From: Bacillus sp. (in: firmicutes)
GTDB taxonomy: Bacteria > Bacillota > Bacilli > Bacillales > Bacillaceae
DNA: 64,000 nucleotides
Direction of reading: 5' to 3'
Assembly (NCBI GenBank): GCA_031180805.1
Contig: JAPSLL010000011.1
Coordinates: 1-64,000 of the forward strand
Part shown: positions 34,004-43,138 of the stretch, piece after piece
Layout: the number at the start of each line of letters is the position of its first letter
How positions within the stretch are numbered: position 1 is the first letter of the stretch
The notes under the pieces: generated by a model
The model's input: only the letters and a program-made list of their open reading frames with translations
What the model was told of the DNA's origin: nothing
Databases searched by the model: none
Position numbers and translations under genes: made by a program

Positions 34004-34344
34004 GTATAGAGAAGTACTTTTTGTTTGACATTTCCCCATAAAGTGAGACGGTTTACTAGAGATAGATGAATTGTGCTTACGAAATAGAATTGTCTCACTT
34101 CCCTTATTTATCAAAACAATCTATTCACAGAACAGAATGTAAGAACCAGTCATTATACAAATTTTCAGTATCGTTGTGACAAATAAAGCGGAGGAAATGA
34201 AGAAAAAATTAATTTATTCTTAAACTAAAGTGAAAGTAATTTACAATATTGTGAAATGAAAGGTAAGATAAGTGATATAGGTTTGAAAATTAAGGTAGAA
34301 TAGAAGTAGGAAAGGCTTTTGAAGGATTTGAGAGGGGTTCTAGT
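34004..34344. other. Intergenic region with a spaced inverted repeat
   Basis: A perfect nine-base inverted repeat AAGTGAGAC (34041-34049) / GTCTCACTT (34092-34100) brackets 42 bases. The rest is AT-rich. An eight-codon frame MKKKLIYS at about 34197-34223, behind GCGGAGG, is too short to call a gene. It presumably holds the promoter of the downstream permease gene. Confidence 0.4.
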
Positions 34345-35472
34345 ATGAATAAAGGTGATATCTTTAAAAAGTTCATTATAAATAACCGATTTGTTCTATT
34401 TTTGCTAGTTTTGCTTTTAATAGGGATAAATATCTTAATATTTAGAGAAGTTTCATTTATTTTTACTCCATTTGAGGTATTGGTAAAAACAGTCATTTTA
34501 CCAATTATGATGGCAACAGTTCTCTACTATCTATTAAATCCAATTGTAAACTATCTTGAAAAATGGCGAATAAAAAGGGTTTACTCCATATTATTGTTAT
34601 ACATTATCATTATCGGCTTATTGACGATTATTATCGTGTCGGTCATTCCATTTTTGCGTGATCAAATCATGAGTCTTGTCACAAAGTTTCCTTACTATGT
34701 AAAGGATGTTGAGAAGCTGACAAAGGATATTGTTGGCAGTCAATTTATAAATGAAGCGCAAAAAACATTAAACATTAATGTACCTGACCTAGTAAGCAAT
34801 GTGTCAGAGCATGTCACGAAAATTCTTAACAGTACATGGTTAGGAATTGGTGTTTTTGTTGTAGCAGTAAAGGACTTTCTACTAGCGTTAATCATCCTTC
34901 CATTTGTGCTTTTCTATTTATTAAAGGATGGCAAAAAGCTGCCAAAATATATTTTAACGTTCTTGCCAGTTCCATTGCGAAATCAATCCTTTACGGTTAT
35001 GAAGGAAATAAATACGAGCATTAGTCTTTATATAAGAGGACAAATTATTGTTAGCTTTTGTATAGGGATTTTAATGTATATCGGATTTATGATTATCGGT
35101 TTAGAATATGCGTCCCTCTTAGCATTAATTGCCGCATTTACGAGCATTGTCCCTTATTTAGGACCTGCGATTGCGATTACACCGGCATTGATTATCGCAA
35201 TTGTCACATCACCAATCATGCTGTTAAAGCTTATTGTCGTATGGACTGTTGTTCAGCTCGTCGAAGGAAAATTCATCTCACCGCAAATTATGGGAAGAAA
35301 CCTTCATATTCATCCGATTACGATTATATTTGTTATTTTAACGGCGGGAAATCTTTTTGGTGTCGTTGGGATTATTTTGGCCGTTCCAGGCTACGCTGTC
35401 TTAAAAGTTATCGCAACACATGTGTTTGAGTATTTAAAATCTAGAAGTGATTTATATAAAGAGGCGAAGTAA
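34345..35472 (+). CDS. AI-2E family transporter (PerM/YubA-like)
   Basis: This 375-residue integral membrane protein of the AI-2E/UPF0118 family has about eight membrane segments. Two lie near the N-terminus (20-95) and five or six in the second half. The latter carry the family signature [20 protein letters not shown] (about 225-245) and [22 protein letters not shown] (about 305-330). Members export small molecules or act as cation/H+ antiporters, and the substrate cannot be told here. It stands alone with its own terminator. Confidence 0.88.
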   Translation: MNKGDIFKKFIINNRFVLFLLVLLLIGINILIFREVSFIFTPFEVLVKTVILPIMMATVLYYLLNPIVNYLEKWRIKRVYSILLLYIIIIGLLTIIIVSVIPFLRDQIMSLVTKFPYYVKDVEKLTKDIVGSQFINEAQKTLNINVPDLVSNVSEHVTKILNSTWLGIGVFVVAVKDFLLALIILPFVLFYLLKDGKKLPKYILTFLPVPLRNQSFTVMKEINTSISLYIRGQIIVSFCIGILMYIGFMIIGLEYASLLALIAAFTSIVPYLGPAIAITPALIIAIVTSPIMLLKLIVVWTVVQLVEGKFISPQIMGRNLHIHPITIIFVILTAGNLFGVVGIILAVPGYAVLKVIATHVFEYLKSRSDLYKEAK

Positions 35473-35507
35473 TTGGTTCTTATCGCTAGATCGATTGGAT
35501 AAAATTT

Positions 35508-35533
35508 ACAGAGGGATTCCCCTCTGTTTTTTT
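35508..35533 (+). terminator. Terminator after the AI-2E family gene
   Basis: ACAGAGGG pairs with CCCTCTGT around ATTC, followed by seven T. Confidence 0.9.
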
Positions 35534-35649
35534 ATTGTTTTGGGGCTAGGGATGGTGGTGAGTCAGCTCATTACTTAACGATGACATTTGCTCGTTTCCT
35601 AGCATGTTACGACTTCTATTTGAAAAAATAAAAAGAAATCTACGAGAAA

Positions 35650-35728
35650 TGTAAATTTTATGTAAAGATGAATAACGAAAACGGATTAATGTTAAGTTTT
35701 TGTAAATTTTCTTTAAAGATATTGTAAA
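35650..35728 (-). promoter_or_regulatory. PhoP-box-like array upstream of the DUF47-pit operon
   Basis: Six TTnACA-type hexamers lie on the minus strand; read on plus they are TGTAAA at 35650, TGTAAA at 35661, TGTTAA at 35690, TGTAAA at 35701, TTTAAA at 35712 and TGTAAA at 35723. The last four are spaced by exactly 11 bases, as are the first two. B. subtilis PhoP binds TT(A/T/C)ACA-type repeats with about five bases between them, four in a core site. The array overlaps a possible -35 (TTGTAA, 35722-35727) of the promoter whose -10 would be TAAAAT (35744-35749). Confidence 0.6.
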
Positions 35729-35801
35729 TTCGACAAAAACTAATAAAATTAGACATTGGGGTTAAAAAAAGAAAATAGAAAAAATCTTGGAGGGTTTTCA
35801 C

Positions 35802-36422
35802 ATGGCATTTGGTTCAAAGAAAGATGTTTTTTTTGACAAGATCCTATTAATAGCAAAAAATTTAGATGAAGCTGTTAAATATCTTGTCGATATTGATGTG
35901 AAAAAGATTAGTGATTTAAAGGAAGTTGCTTCAGTAATGAAGTCATATGAAAGCAAAGGTGATACATATATACATGAACTAATTGTTGATTTAAATAAAA
36001 CGTTCATTACGCCGATTGAACGTGAGGATCTTTTACAATTAGCGATGAAAATGGATGATGTCCTTGATGGCTTAGAACAATGTGTTGCCTACTTTGAAAT
36101 GTTTTCCTTTAAAGGATATGACGAATACATTGAAAAGTTTATTAAATATATATATAGCAGTACAAATGAGATTTTAAAAGCAATGCAATTATTATCGAAT
36201 AAAAAATTACTTGAAATGAGAACACATTCAATCGAATTAAAGGATATTGAATCCAAATGCGATGATTTGCTAAGAGTTTCAATCAAGCATTTATTTGCTA
36301 CACAAAAGGATCCAATTAAAATTATTCAGCATAAGGAAATTTATGAAATGCTCGAAAAGGTGACAGATAGTTGCCAGGATGTAGCGAATACGATCGAAAC
36401 GATTATCATGAGAAACGCATAA
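35802..36422 (+). CDS. DUF47 family (PhoU-like) phosphate transport accessory protein
   Basis: This 206-residue all-helical DUF47 protein (YkaA type) starts MAFGSKKDVFFDKILLIAKN and contains the ExxxD pattern KSYESKGDTYIHEL and DVLDGLEQC typical of PhoU-like metal-binding helices. It is encoded 19 bases before a Pit transporter, a common pairing, and probably modulates uptake. The ATG at 35802 lies seven bases behind GGAGGG; an upstream ATG at 35787 overlaps that site. Confidence 0.92.
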   Translation: MAFGSKKDVFFDKILLIAKNLDEAVKYLVDIDVKKISDLKEVASVMKSYESKGDTYIHELIVDLNKTFITPIEREDLLQLAMKMDDVLDGLEQCVAYFEMFSFKGYDEYIEKFIKYIYSSTNEILKAMQLLSNKKLLEMRTHSIELKDIESKCDDLLRVSIKHLFATQKDPIKIIQHKEIYEMLEKVTDSCQDVANTIETIIMRNA

Positions 36423-36441
36423 GGGAGCGCAATATTTAAAA

Positions 36442-37443
36442 ATGGATACTATTTTAATACTAACGATTTTAATCGTGATATGCGCACTAGCCTTTGACTT
36501 TATCAATGGGTTTCATGATACAGCGAATGCGATTGCAACGTCAGTATCAACGCGCGCACTTTCACCAAAAGTAGCAATTATATTAGCAGCTAGTATGAAC
36601 TTCATCGGAGCGATTACCTTTACAGGGGTTGCAAAGACGATCACAAAGGATATTGTTGACCCGTTCGCATTAGAGAATGGTTCAGTCATTATTTTAGCAG
36701 CTCTTATAGCAGCAATCGCATGGAATTTAATCACTTGGTATTATGGTATACCTAGTAGCTCTTCACATGCGTTAATTGGATCCATTGCAGGTGCAGCTGT
36801 ATCAGCAGCAGGATTGAATATTTTAAACTGGACTGGATTTATAAAAATATTACAGGCACTTCTCTTTTCACCATTTATCGCATTAGCAATCGGTTTTATT
36901 ATAATGAGCATATTTGCTGTAATTTTCCGTAATACAAATCTATATAAATCAAACCGTAGATTTCGGATATTTCAAATCTTCACTGCTGCATTACAATCAT
37001 TTACACATGGTACAAATGATGCGCAAAAGGCAATGGGGATTATTACGATGGCATTAATTGCCGCAGGATATCACTCATCACACGGTGACATTCCATTATG
37101 GGTAAGAATTTCTGCAGCATTAGCAATGGGGATCGGAACATCGATTGGTGGTTGGAAAATTATTAAAACTGTCGGTGGAAAAATTATGAAAATTCGCCCG
37201 GTAAATGGAGCAGCAGCTGACCTTTCTTCTGCACTTATTATCTTTGGAGCAACAACAATCCATTTGCCAGTTAGTACAACCCATGTTATTTCTTCTGCGA
37301 TCATGGGTGTTGGATCTGCGCAACGTGTGAAAGGTGTAAAATGGGGCGTAGCTCGTAAAATTGTCATTACATGGATAATTACATTACCTATTTCAGCTAT
37401 CCTAGCAGCTCTAATTTATCAATTATTAAATTTATTTTTTTAA
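36442..37443 (+). CDS. pit: Low-affinity inorganic phosphate transporter, Pit family
   Basis: This 333-residue protein with about ten membrane segments moves metal-phosphate complexes with protons. The inverted repeat signature is clear: DFINGFHDTANAIATSVSTR (residues 14-33) near the N-terminus and QSFTHGTNDAQKAMG (about 187-201) in the second half, plus GIPSSSSHALIGS and LPVSTTHVISSAIMG. The start ATG comes 19 bases after the DUF47 gene. The operon ends in a terminator. Confidence 0.94.
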   Translation: MDTILILTILIVICALAFDFINGFHDTANAIATSVSTRALSPKVAIILAASMNFIGAITFTGVAKTITKDIVDPFALENGSVIILAALIAAIAWNLITWYYGIPSSSSHALIGSIAGAAVSAAGLNILNWTGFIKILQALLFSPFIALAIGFIIMSIFAVIFRNTNLYKSNRRFRIFQIFTAALQSFTHGTNDAQKAMGIITMALIAAGYHSSHGDIPLWVRISAALAMGIGTSIGGWKIIKTVGGKIMKIRPVNGAAADLSSALIIFGATTIHLPVSTTHVISSAIMGVGSAQRVKGVKWGVARKIVITWIITLPISAILAALIYQLLNLFF

Positions 37444-37451
37444 CTCAGCAC

Positions 37452-37480
37452 GGACTTACTCATAATGAGTAGGTCCTTTT
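37452..37480 (+). terminator. Terminator after pit
   Basis: GGACTTACTCAT pairs with ATGAGTAGGTCC (one wobble), followed by TTTT. Confidence 0.85.
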
Positions 37481-37836
37481 CGTATCATTCACCAAATTTT
37501 GTTTAATAACTTTACTTTTTTTTCGAAACATGGTGATAATAATAGTTAGACAAATTTGAAATTGTTGTGGACAATTACGGATGTCACTTGTGATCTTTCT
37601 ATAGAAGCGTATAATGTTTTTGTTAATATAAAATATATAAAAAAGTTGACGGATGTAAGGAGATTTTTTCTCCATATTTAGAAGAGGAAAGAAAATAGAA
37701 TAATTTCTACTTAGTCTTGATGTTAAAGCTTAAGGCGCGAAAGGTACAAGTGATAAGCATATGCTTGTTGCCAAAAGCGGACACCTCATGCTTTTTGATT
37801 CGAGAACTTAACTTTTTGTAATAGGATGATGGTATC
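37481..37836. other. Intergenic region before the lipid kinase gene
   Basis: About 355 AT-rich bases with no coding frame. A short palindrome AAGCATATGCTT lies near 37757, and a GGAGATTTTTTCTCC foldback near 37660. A promoter is expected, but no pair of boxes stands out. Confidence 0.35.
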
Positions 37837-38751
37837 ATGCAAAGAGCAAGAATAATATATAACCCAACTTCAGGTCGTGAAGCCTTTAAAAAGCATTTAC
37901 CTGATGTTTTGCAAAAATTTGAACAAGCCGGGTATGAAACTTCATGTCATGCAACAACATGTGAGGGTGATGCAATTGATGCTGCAAGGAAAGCGGCTGA
38001 GCGTGGCTTCGATTTAATTGTTGCAGCAGGTGGAGATGGGACGATAAACGAAGTCGTAAATGGAATCGCAGGCTTAGAAAATCGTCCTAAACTAGCAGTA
38101 ATCCCAGTTGGAACAACAAATGATTTCGCTAGAGCAATCGGAATTCCGTTAAATAATGTTCTTCAGGCAGTTGAGACGATTTTAACTGGGGAACCTAAAA
38201 AGATTGATATTGGACAGGTTAATGGTCAATACTTTATTAACATTGCCGGTGGCGGTAGATTAACAGAGTTAACCTATGAAGTGCCGAGCAAGCTGAAAAC
38301 AATGGTTGGACAGCTCGCATATTATTTAAAAGGGATGGAAATGCTTCCTTCAATTCGTCCTGCAGAGGTAAAAATTGAATATGACGGGAAGTTATTTGAA
38401 GGAGAAATCATGTTATTTCTCGTTTCCTTAACAAACTCTGTTGGTGGCTTTGAAAAGCTAGCACCTGATTCAAGTCTAAATGATGGAATGTTCGATTTAT
38501 TAATCCTTAAGAAAGCAAATTTAGCTGAATTTATTCGCATTGCTACATTAGCTTTAAGAGGTGACCACATAAATGATGAACATATTATTTACACAAAAGC
38601 AAACCGTGTAAAGGTCGTTAATCAAGATAAAATGCAATTAAACTTAGATGGTGAATATGGCGGCCTGTTACCAGGAGAATTCGTCAACCTTTACCAGCAT
38701 ATTGATTTCATGGTGTCTGCAGATAAAGCAAGAGTGTTAGAGGGAGAGTAA
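37837..38751 (+). CDS. dgkB: Diacylglycerol kinase (DgkB/YerQ type lipid kinase)
   Basis: It phosphorylates diacylglycerol to phosphatidic acid, returning lipid released during lipoteichoic acid synthesis. The DAGK catalytic domain shows NPTSGREAFKK (about 8-18), the glycine-rich AAGGDGTINEVVNGI (about 66-80) and GTTNDFARAIGIP. The C-terminal half has the metal-site motif LAPDSSLNDGMFDL. At 304 residues it matches B. subtilis DgkB, and it precedes rlmCD as there. Confidence 0.93.
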   Translation: MQRARIIYNPTSGREAFKKHLPDVLQKFEQAGYETSCHATTCEGDAIDAARKAAERGFDLIVAAGGDGTINEVVNGIAGLENRPKLAVIPVGTTNDFARAIGIPLNNVLQAVETILTGEPKKIDIGQVNGQYFINIAGGGRLTELTYEVPSKLKTMVGQLAYYLKGMEMLPSIRPAEVKIEYDGKLFEGEIMLFLVSLTNSVGGFEKLAPDSSLNDGMFDLLILKKANLAEFIRIATLALRGDHINDEHIIYTKANRVKVVNQDKMQLNLDGEYGGLLPGEFVNLYQHIDFMVSADKARVLEGE

Positions 38752-38753
38752 GA

Positions 38754-38782
38754 AACTTGGCAACAAATAGCCAGGTTTTTTT
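38754..38782 (+). terminator. Terminator after dgkB
   Basis: AACTTGGC pairs with GCCAGGTT (one wobble) around eight bases, with a seven-T tail. Confidence 0.85.
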
Positions 38783-38837
38783 ACTGCCTTCTCATTATGA
38801 TAAAATAAGTTAAATCATAGAAAAAAGGAAGAAGCAA

Positions 38838-40217
38838 ATGGCGAAAATTGAAGCACCCGTAGCAAAAAATGAATATTACGATGTGACCTTTGAAGACTTA
38901 ACACATGAAGGTGCCGGTGTAGCTAAAGTAGAAGGATTCCCGATTTTCGTTGAGAACGCCTTACCAGACGAACGTGGGAAAGTGAAGGTTGTGAAGGTGA
39001 AAAAGGGCTTTGCCTTCGGACGGTTAATCGAGCTGTATGAAAAAAGTGAACACCGTGTCGATGCACCATGTCCAATTTATTCACAATGTGGCGGCTGTCA
39101 GCTTCAGCATGTTAGCTATAAAGGTCAGCTCGACTTCAAATGGAAGCAGGTCGAACAAGTCCTCTCACGCATCGGTAAGCTAGATATGACGAAGGTAAAA
39201 GTTCACCCAACTCTTGGGATGAACGACCCTTGGAATTACCGCAACAAAGCACAGGTTCCAATCGGTGAACGTGAAGGTGGACTAGTTGCAGGTTTTTACC
39301 AAAAGCGCAGCCATGACATTATCGACATGGAAAGATGCCTCATCCAACAAGCCGAAAATGACGACGTCGTCCAAGCAGTAAAAAAAATCTGTGAACAATT
39401 CGGCATCCGCGCTTACAATGAAGCAAAGCATAGTGGCTGGCTCCGCCATATTATGGTTCGCTATGGACTCGTCACAGGCGAAATGATGGTCGTCTTTGTG
39501 ACAAAAACGAAGGAATTTTCCCATAAGAAGGAAATCATTGAGCAAATCACTAAGCAATTCCCACAAGTAAAATCGATCGTACAAAACATCAACAATAAAC
39601 GAACAAACGTCATCTTCGGAGATGAAACAAATGTCCTTTGGGGCGAAGAATACATTTATGATAAAATCGGCAACGTCAAATTTGCGATCTCAGCCCGATC
39701 ATTCTATCAAGTAAACCCAGAGCAAACAAAGGTTTTATACGATAAAGCATTGGAATATGCACAGCTTACCGGTGAAGAATCGGTTATTGACGCTTACTGT
39801 GGCATCGGAACAATTTCCCTCTTTCTTGCCCAAAAGGCAAAGAACGTTTTTGGCGTTGAAATCGTCCCAGAAGCTATTGAGGATGCAAACCGTAACGCCC
39901 AATTAAACAACATCACGAATGCAGAATTTGCAGTAGGTGAAGCCGAGGTAGTGATCCCTGAATGGTACAAGCAAGGAAACCAAGCAGATGTCATCGTCGT
40001 TGACCCACCGCGTAAAGGCTGTGATGAGGCGTTGTTAAAAACAATTATTGATATGAAGCCTAAGCGTGTTGTTTATGTATCGTGTAACCCTGGGACGTTG
40101 GCGAGGGATTTACATGTGCTTGAACAGGGTGGGTATGAGACGGTTGAGGTGCAGCCGGTGGATATGTTTCCGCATACGACGCATGTGGAGTGTGTGGCGC
40201 AGTTAATTTTAAAATGA
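38838..40217 (+). CDS. rlmCD: 23S rRNA (uracil-5-)-methyltransferase, RlmCD type (YefA)
   Basis: This SAM-dependent methyltransferase makes m5U in 23S rRNA; B. subtilis RlmCD modifies U747 and U1939. An N-terminal TRAM domain (about 10-65) precedes a four-cysteine Fe-S motif with [14 protein letters not shown] (about 76-89). The SAM site shows [11 protein letters not shown] (about 318-328), and [15 protein letters not shown] (about 410-424) holds the catalytic Cys. The 459-residue length is normal. Confidence 0.95.
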   Translation: MAKIEAPVAKNEYYDVTFEDLTHEGAGVAKVEGFPIFVENALPDERGKVKVVKVKKGFAFGRLIELYEKSEHRVDAPCPIYSQCGGCQLQHVSYKGQLDFKWKQVEQVLSRIGKLDMTKVKVHPTLGMNDPWNYRNKAQVPIGEREGGLVAGFYQKRSHDIIDMERCLIQQAENDDVVQAVKKICEQFGIRAYNEAKHSGWLRHIMVRYGLVTGEMMVVFVTKTKEFSHKKEIIEQITKQFPQVKSIVQNINNKRTNVIFGDETNVLWGEEYIYDKIGNVKFAISARSFYQVNPEQTKVLYDKALEYAQLTGEESVIDAYCGIGTISLFLAQKAKNVFGVEIVPEAIEDANRNAQLNNITNAEFAVGEAEVVIPEWYKQGNQADVIVVDPPRKGCDEALLKTIIDMKPKRVVYVSCNPGTLARDLHVLEQGGYETVEVQPVDMFPHTTHVECVAQLILK

Positions 40218-40283
40218 TTTTTTCCATCACACATGTGTAACGCAAGACAGTTGCAAAGCTTGAATCAGGATAAACTAAACTAG

Positions 40284-40319
40284 GTACCTGTTACAGTAAG
40301 TAACAGGTACTAATTTTTT
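40284..40319 (+). terminator. Terminator after rlmCD
   Basis: GTACCTGTTAC pairs perfectly with GTAACAGGTAC around AGTAA, followed by TAATTTTTT. Confidence 0.9.
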
Positions 40320-40337
40320 AAAACAGGAGATCAAATA

Positions 40338-40838
40338 ATGGATAATAACGATATTTTAATACGCTTAAGATATGCATTAGAAATAAAAAATAAAGAAATG
40401 GCAGAGATATTTAAACTTGGCGGTATGGAAGTATCAGTACCAGAGGTAGTCAAGATACTCACAAAGACATACGATGATGAGGAATATGAGAATGAAGAGC
40501 AAATAAAATGTACTCACAGTATGTTAGACTCATTTTTAAATGGACTTATTATTTACAAAAGAGGGAAACAAGAGCCGAAACCAGGACAGCCTAATCCACA
40601 GGAACCTACTTTAAAGACGAGCGGAAACGTGAATAATCTCCTTTTAAAGAAAGTCAAAATCGCACTAGCTTTAACAACTGAGGATATGCTGGATGTTTTT
40701 GATCATGTAGGGTTACGGGTATCAAAAGGAGAACTAGGGGCTTTATTACGAAAAGAAGGGCATAAAAATTATAAAGAATGTGGCGATAATTTCGCTAGAA
40801 ACTTCTTAAAAGGGCTAGCTGTTAAATATAGAGGATAA
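40338..40838 (+). CDS. DUF1456 family protein (YehS type)
   Basis: The 166-residue protein carries two copies of the DUF1456 repeat: NNDILIRLRYALEIKNKEM to FLNGLIIYKRG (about 3-77) and NLLLKKVKIALALTTEDM to FLKGLAVKYRG (about 98-166), joined by a Pro/Gln-rich linker. Each repeat appears as a small helical unit. AGGAGATC precedes the ATG. Its stop overlaps a possible start of the next gene. Biochemical function is unknown. Confidence 0.9.
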   Translation: MDNNDILIRLRYALEIKNKEMAEIFKLGGMEVSVPEVVKILTKTYDDEEYENEEQIKCTHSMLDSFLNGLIIYKRGKQEPKPGQPNPQEPTLKTSGNVNNLLLKKVKIALALTTEDMLDVFDHVGLRVSKGELGALLRKEGHKNYKECGDNFARNFLKGLAVKYRG

Positions 40839-40867
40839 TGCCGTTAAAGGATTCAGCAGGTGAAGAT

Positions 40868-41575
40868 ATGATACATTCATACTCAGGGAAGACAATACAA
40901 TTTCAGATAAAATACAAAAATCGAACCTCCATAAGAATTTTAATTGATAGCTATGGGATAGTTGAAGTACAGGCTCCGAAAAGGACACCTGATGAAAGAG
41001 TCCTTCTAGCATTAGAGGATAATTGGGAGCTCATTCAGCAAAAATTAAACGAAATAAAGGAGCGGATGAATGGGCCACAGGAAAAGCTCTATGAGAATGA
41101 GGAGACCTTTCTTTATTTAGGTGACACTTATCCGATAAAGATTATCCTAGATATAAATATCAAACAGGAGCATGTTGTGTTTGAAGGAGATAGGTTGCAT
41201 ATATACGTCAAGCAGATCGACGATGACAAAATAAAAAAGGCGTTAAAACGATTTTATTATCAGCAAACTAAGGCATTAGTGGAGAAGAGTATCCGCTTCT
41301 ATCAAAGTAACTTTAAAACAAAACCACGCTCTATTCGTATCACTGATAGTAAACGTACATGGGGAACCTGTGACTCAAAACTGCAACTAACATTTAATTG
41401 GAGGCTGGCAATGGCGCCGCGTGAGGTAATTGACTATGTCGTTGTTCACGAAATGTGTCATATGGTTCATCTAAATCACGACCGATCCTTCTGGCGCCTT
41501 GTAGGAAAAATAATGCCTGACTATAAGGAAAAAGAAAACTGGCTGGCTTTATCAAACTGGAAAATGACCGTTTAG
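40868..41575 (+). CDS. YgjP-like (DUF45) metallopeptidase-domain protein
   Basis: The protein ends with the zinc motif VVHEMCHMVHLNHDRSFW (HExxH plus downstream His and Asp) and has the SKRTWGTCDSKLQLTFNWRL block that precedes it in YgjP/DUF45 proteins. The ATG at 40868 gives 235 residues and has GCAGGTGA at proper distance. An in-frame ATG at 40838 overlapping the upstream stop gives ten more residues and cannot be excluded. It is probably a cytosolic zinc-dependent enzyme; no substrate can be named. It looks co-transcribed with the DUF1456 gene. Confidence 0.87.
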   Translation: MIHSYSGKTIQFQIKYKNRTSIRILIDSYGIVEVQAPKRTPDERVLLALEDNWELIQQKLNEIKERMNGPQEKLYENEETFLYLGDTYPIKIILDINIKQEHVVFEGDRLHIYVKQIDDDKIKKALKRFYYQQTKALVEKSIRFYQSNFKTKPRSIRITDSKRTWGTCDSKLQLTFNWRLAMAPREVIDYVVVHEMCHMVHLNHDRSFWRLVGKIMPDYKEKENWLALSNWKMTV

Positions 41576-41753
41576 GAATAAAAGATAGAAACAATATGCG
41601 AATTTAATTCATGAATTTTTTGTATATGTTTAGATGTTTATATAGGTCTAATAAACAGCACCTTTCCACATAACCTAAAGCCATGTAGAGGCAGATTTCG
41701 AAGTTAATGTTGAAAGTGTAAAACAAATATCGTTTAACGTTTTTCTAAAGAGT

Positions 41754-41802
41754 AAAAGGATATGAAACTTTTCTTTCAAAGGGAAGATTTCATATCCTTT
41801 TT
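41754..41802 (+). terminator. Terminator after the metallopeptidase gene
   Basis: AAAAGGATATGAAA pairs with TTTCATATCCTTTT around a purine-rich loop, with a further T. Confidence 0.85.
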
Positions 41803-41925
41803 GTGTTTAGAAAAAGAATTTGTATCTCATCTTATGTTCCCTTCCTCATGGGAAATCTTCATATCTGGATGGAGAATAGGGAAAACTCAAAATGGTATAG
41901 GTGATCAATAAAATGAGGTGATGAT
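41803..41925. other. Leader region of the OpuA operon
   Basis: The remaining 120 bases of a 350-base gap hold the promoter and leader of the betaine transporter. No clear operator could be identified; GAGGTG precedes the start codon. Confidence 0.35.
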
Positions 41926-43134
41926 ATGGTAGAGCCGTACGTGGAGGTAAGGAACGTCTCGAAGATATTTGGTAAATCTCCTAAAGTTGCTATTGAAATG
42001 TTGAAGCAGGGCAAATCAAAAAAAGAGATTTTAAAAGCCACAGGGCAAACGGTTGGTGTTAATAATGTTAATTTTAGAATTTATCCCGGTGAAATTTTTG
42101 TCATCATGGGTTTATCTGGTAGTGGAAAGTCAACCTTGATCCGCATGTTTAACAGGTTGATCGATCCTACAATTGGAGAAATTCTAATAAAAAACGAGGA
42201 TATCGTCAAGATGAATGCCGCGAGATTACGGGAAACCAGACAAAAAAGAATAAGTATGGTCTTTCAAAACTTTGCCCTTTTTCCACATAAAACGGTTTTA
42301 GAAAATACTGAATTTGGTCTCGAAATCAAGAAAGTCGCTCCTGATGAACGTAAAGAAAAAGCGATGCAGGCTTTGGAAGCTGTTGGTTTAAAAGGCTATG
42401 AACATCAATACCCATCACAATTGAGTGGTGGAATGCAGCAAAGGGTTGGTCTTGCTAGAGCTCTTGCTAGTGATACAGATATTATCCTGATGGACGAAGC
42501 ATTTAGTGCTCTTGACCCGTTAATTCGTAAAGATATGCAAGATGAATTGATTGACATCCAAGAACAATATAAGAAAACGATTATATTTATTACCCATGAT
42601 TTAGATGAAGCACTGCGAATTGGGGATCGAATTGCCTTGATGAAAGATGGCAGTGTTATTCAACTAGGGACACCGGAAGAAATTATGATAAAGCCGGCAA
42701 ATGAATTTGTCGAGAAGTTTGTTGAGGATGTTGATTTATCCAAAGTCCTAACAGCCTCACATGTGATGAAAAGAGGAGAAAAAATCAGTGTCGACCGTGG
42801 TCCGAGGGTTGCATTGGAGATTATGCGAAATCAAGGATATTCCAGCATATTTGTCGTAGACCGGAAAAGGAAGCTGTTGGGAGCGATTACAGCTGAGCAA
42901 GCACGTCTAGCCATTCAGCAAAATCAATCCATAGCCGACGTCATGACAACTGATATTCCAACAGTTTCAGAAGATACATTACTGACAGACTTGATGGATG
43001 TAATTGCGACATCCAGTTTCCCGATATCTGTTATAGATGAAGAAAACCGATTAAAAGGAGTTGTGATACGAGGGGCCGTTATTGGTGCCTTAAGTGGTAA
43101 TAAAGATTCTTTGAACGAATTGGAGAGTGATTAA
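41926..43134 (+). CDS. opuAA: Glycine betaine/proline ABC transporter, ATP-binding subunit (OpuAA type)
   Basis: This 402-residue ATPase of the OpuA/ProV family has Walker A GLSGSGKST (about 62-70), signature LSGGMQQRVGLARAL (about 165-179) and Walker B IILMDEAFSALDP (about 184-196). A C-terminal pair of CBS domains (about 280-395, with TAEQARLAI and VIDEENRLKGVV) is the ionic-strength sensor in OpuA-type importers. It overlaps or abuts the permease gene and drives uptake of glycine betaine as osmoprotectant. Confidence 0.95.
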   Translation: MVEPYVEVRNVSKIFGKSPKVAIEMLKQGKSKKEILKATGQTVGVNNVNFRIYPGEIFVIMGLSGSGKSTLIRMFNRLIDPTIGEILIKNEDIVKMNAARLRETRQKRISMVFQNFALFPHKTVLENTEFGLEIKKVAPDERKEKAMQALEAVGLKGYEHQYPSQLSGGMQQRVGLARALASDTDIILMDEAFSALDPLIRKDMQDELIDIQEQYKKTIIFITHDLDEALRIGDRIALMKDGSVIQLGTPEEIMIKPANEFVEKFVEDVDLSKVLTASHVMKRGEKISVDRGPRVALEIMRNQGYSSIFVVDRKRKLLGAITAEQARLAIQQNQSIADVMTTDIPTVSEDTLLTDLMDVIATSSFPISVIDEENRLKGVVIRGAVIGALSGNKDSLNELESD

Positions 43135-43138
43135 ACCA

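Noticed and set aside
34191-34226. Eight-codon frame MKKKLIYS behind GCGGAGG as a leader peptide
   Set aside because: It is too short to judge, with no attenuator structure or amino-acid theme linked to the next gene.
35058-35429. Second plus-strand frame of 123 codons inside the AI-2E family gene
   Set aside because: It overlaps a clear membrane-protein gene in another frame and has a Cys/Tyr/Arg-rich shadow composition.
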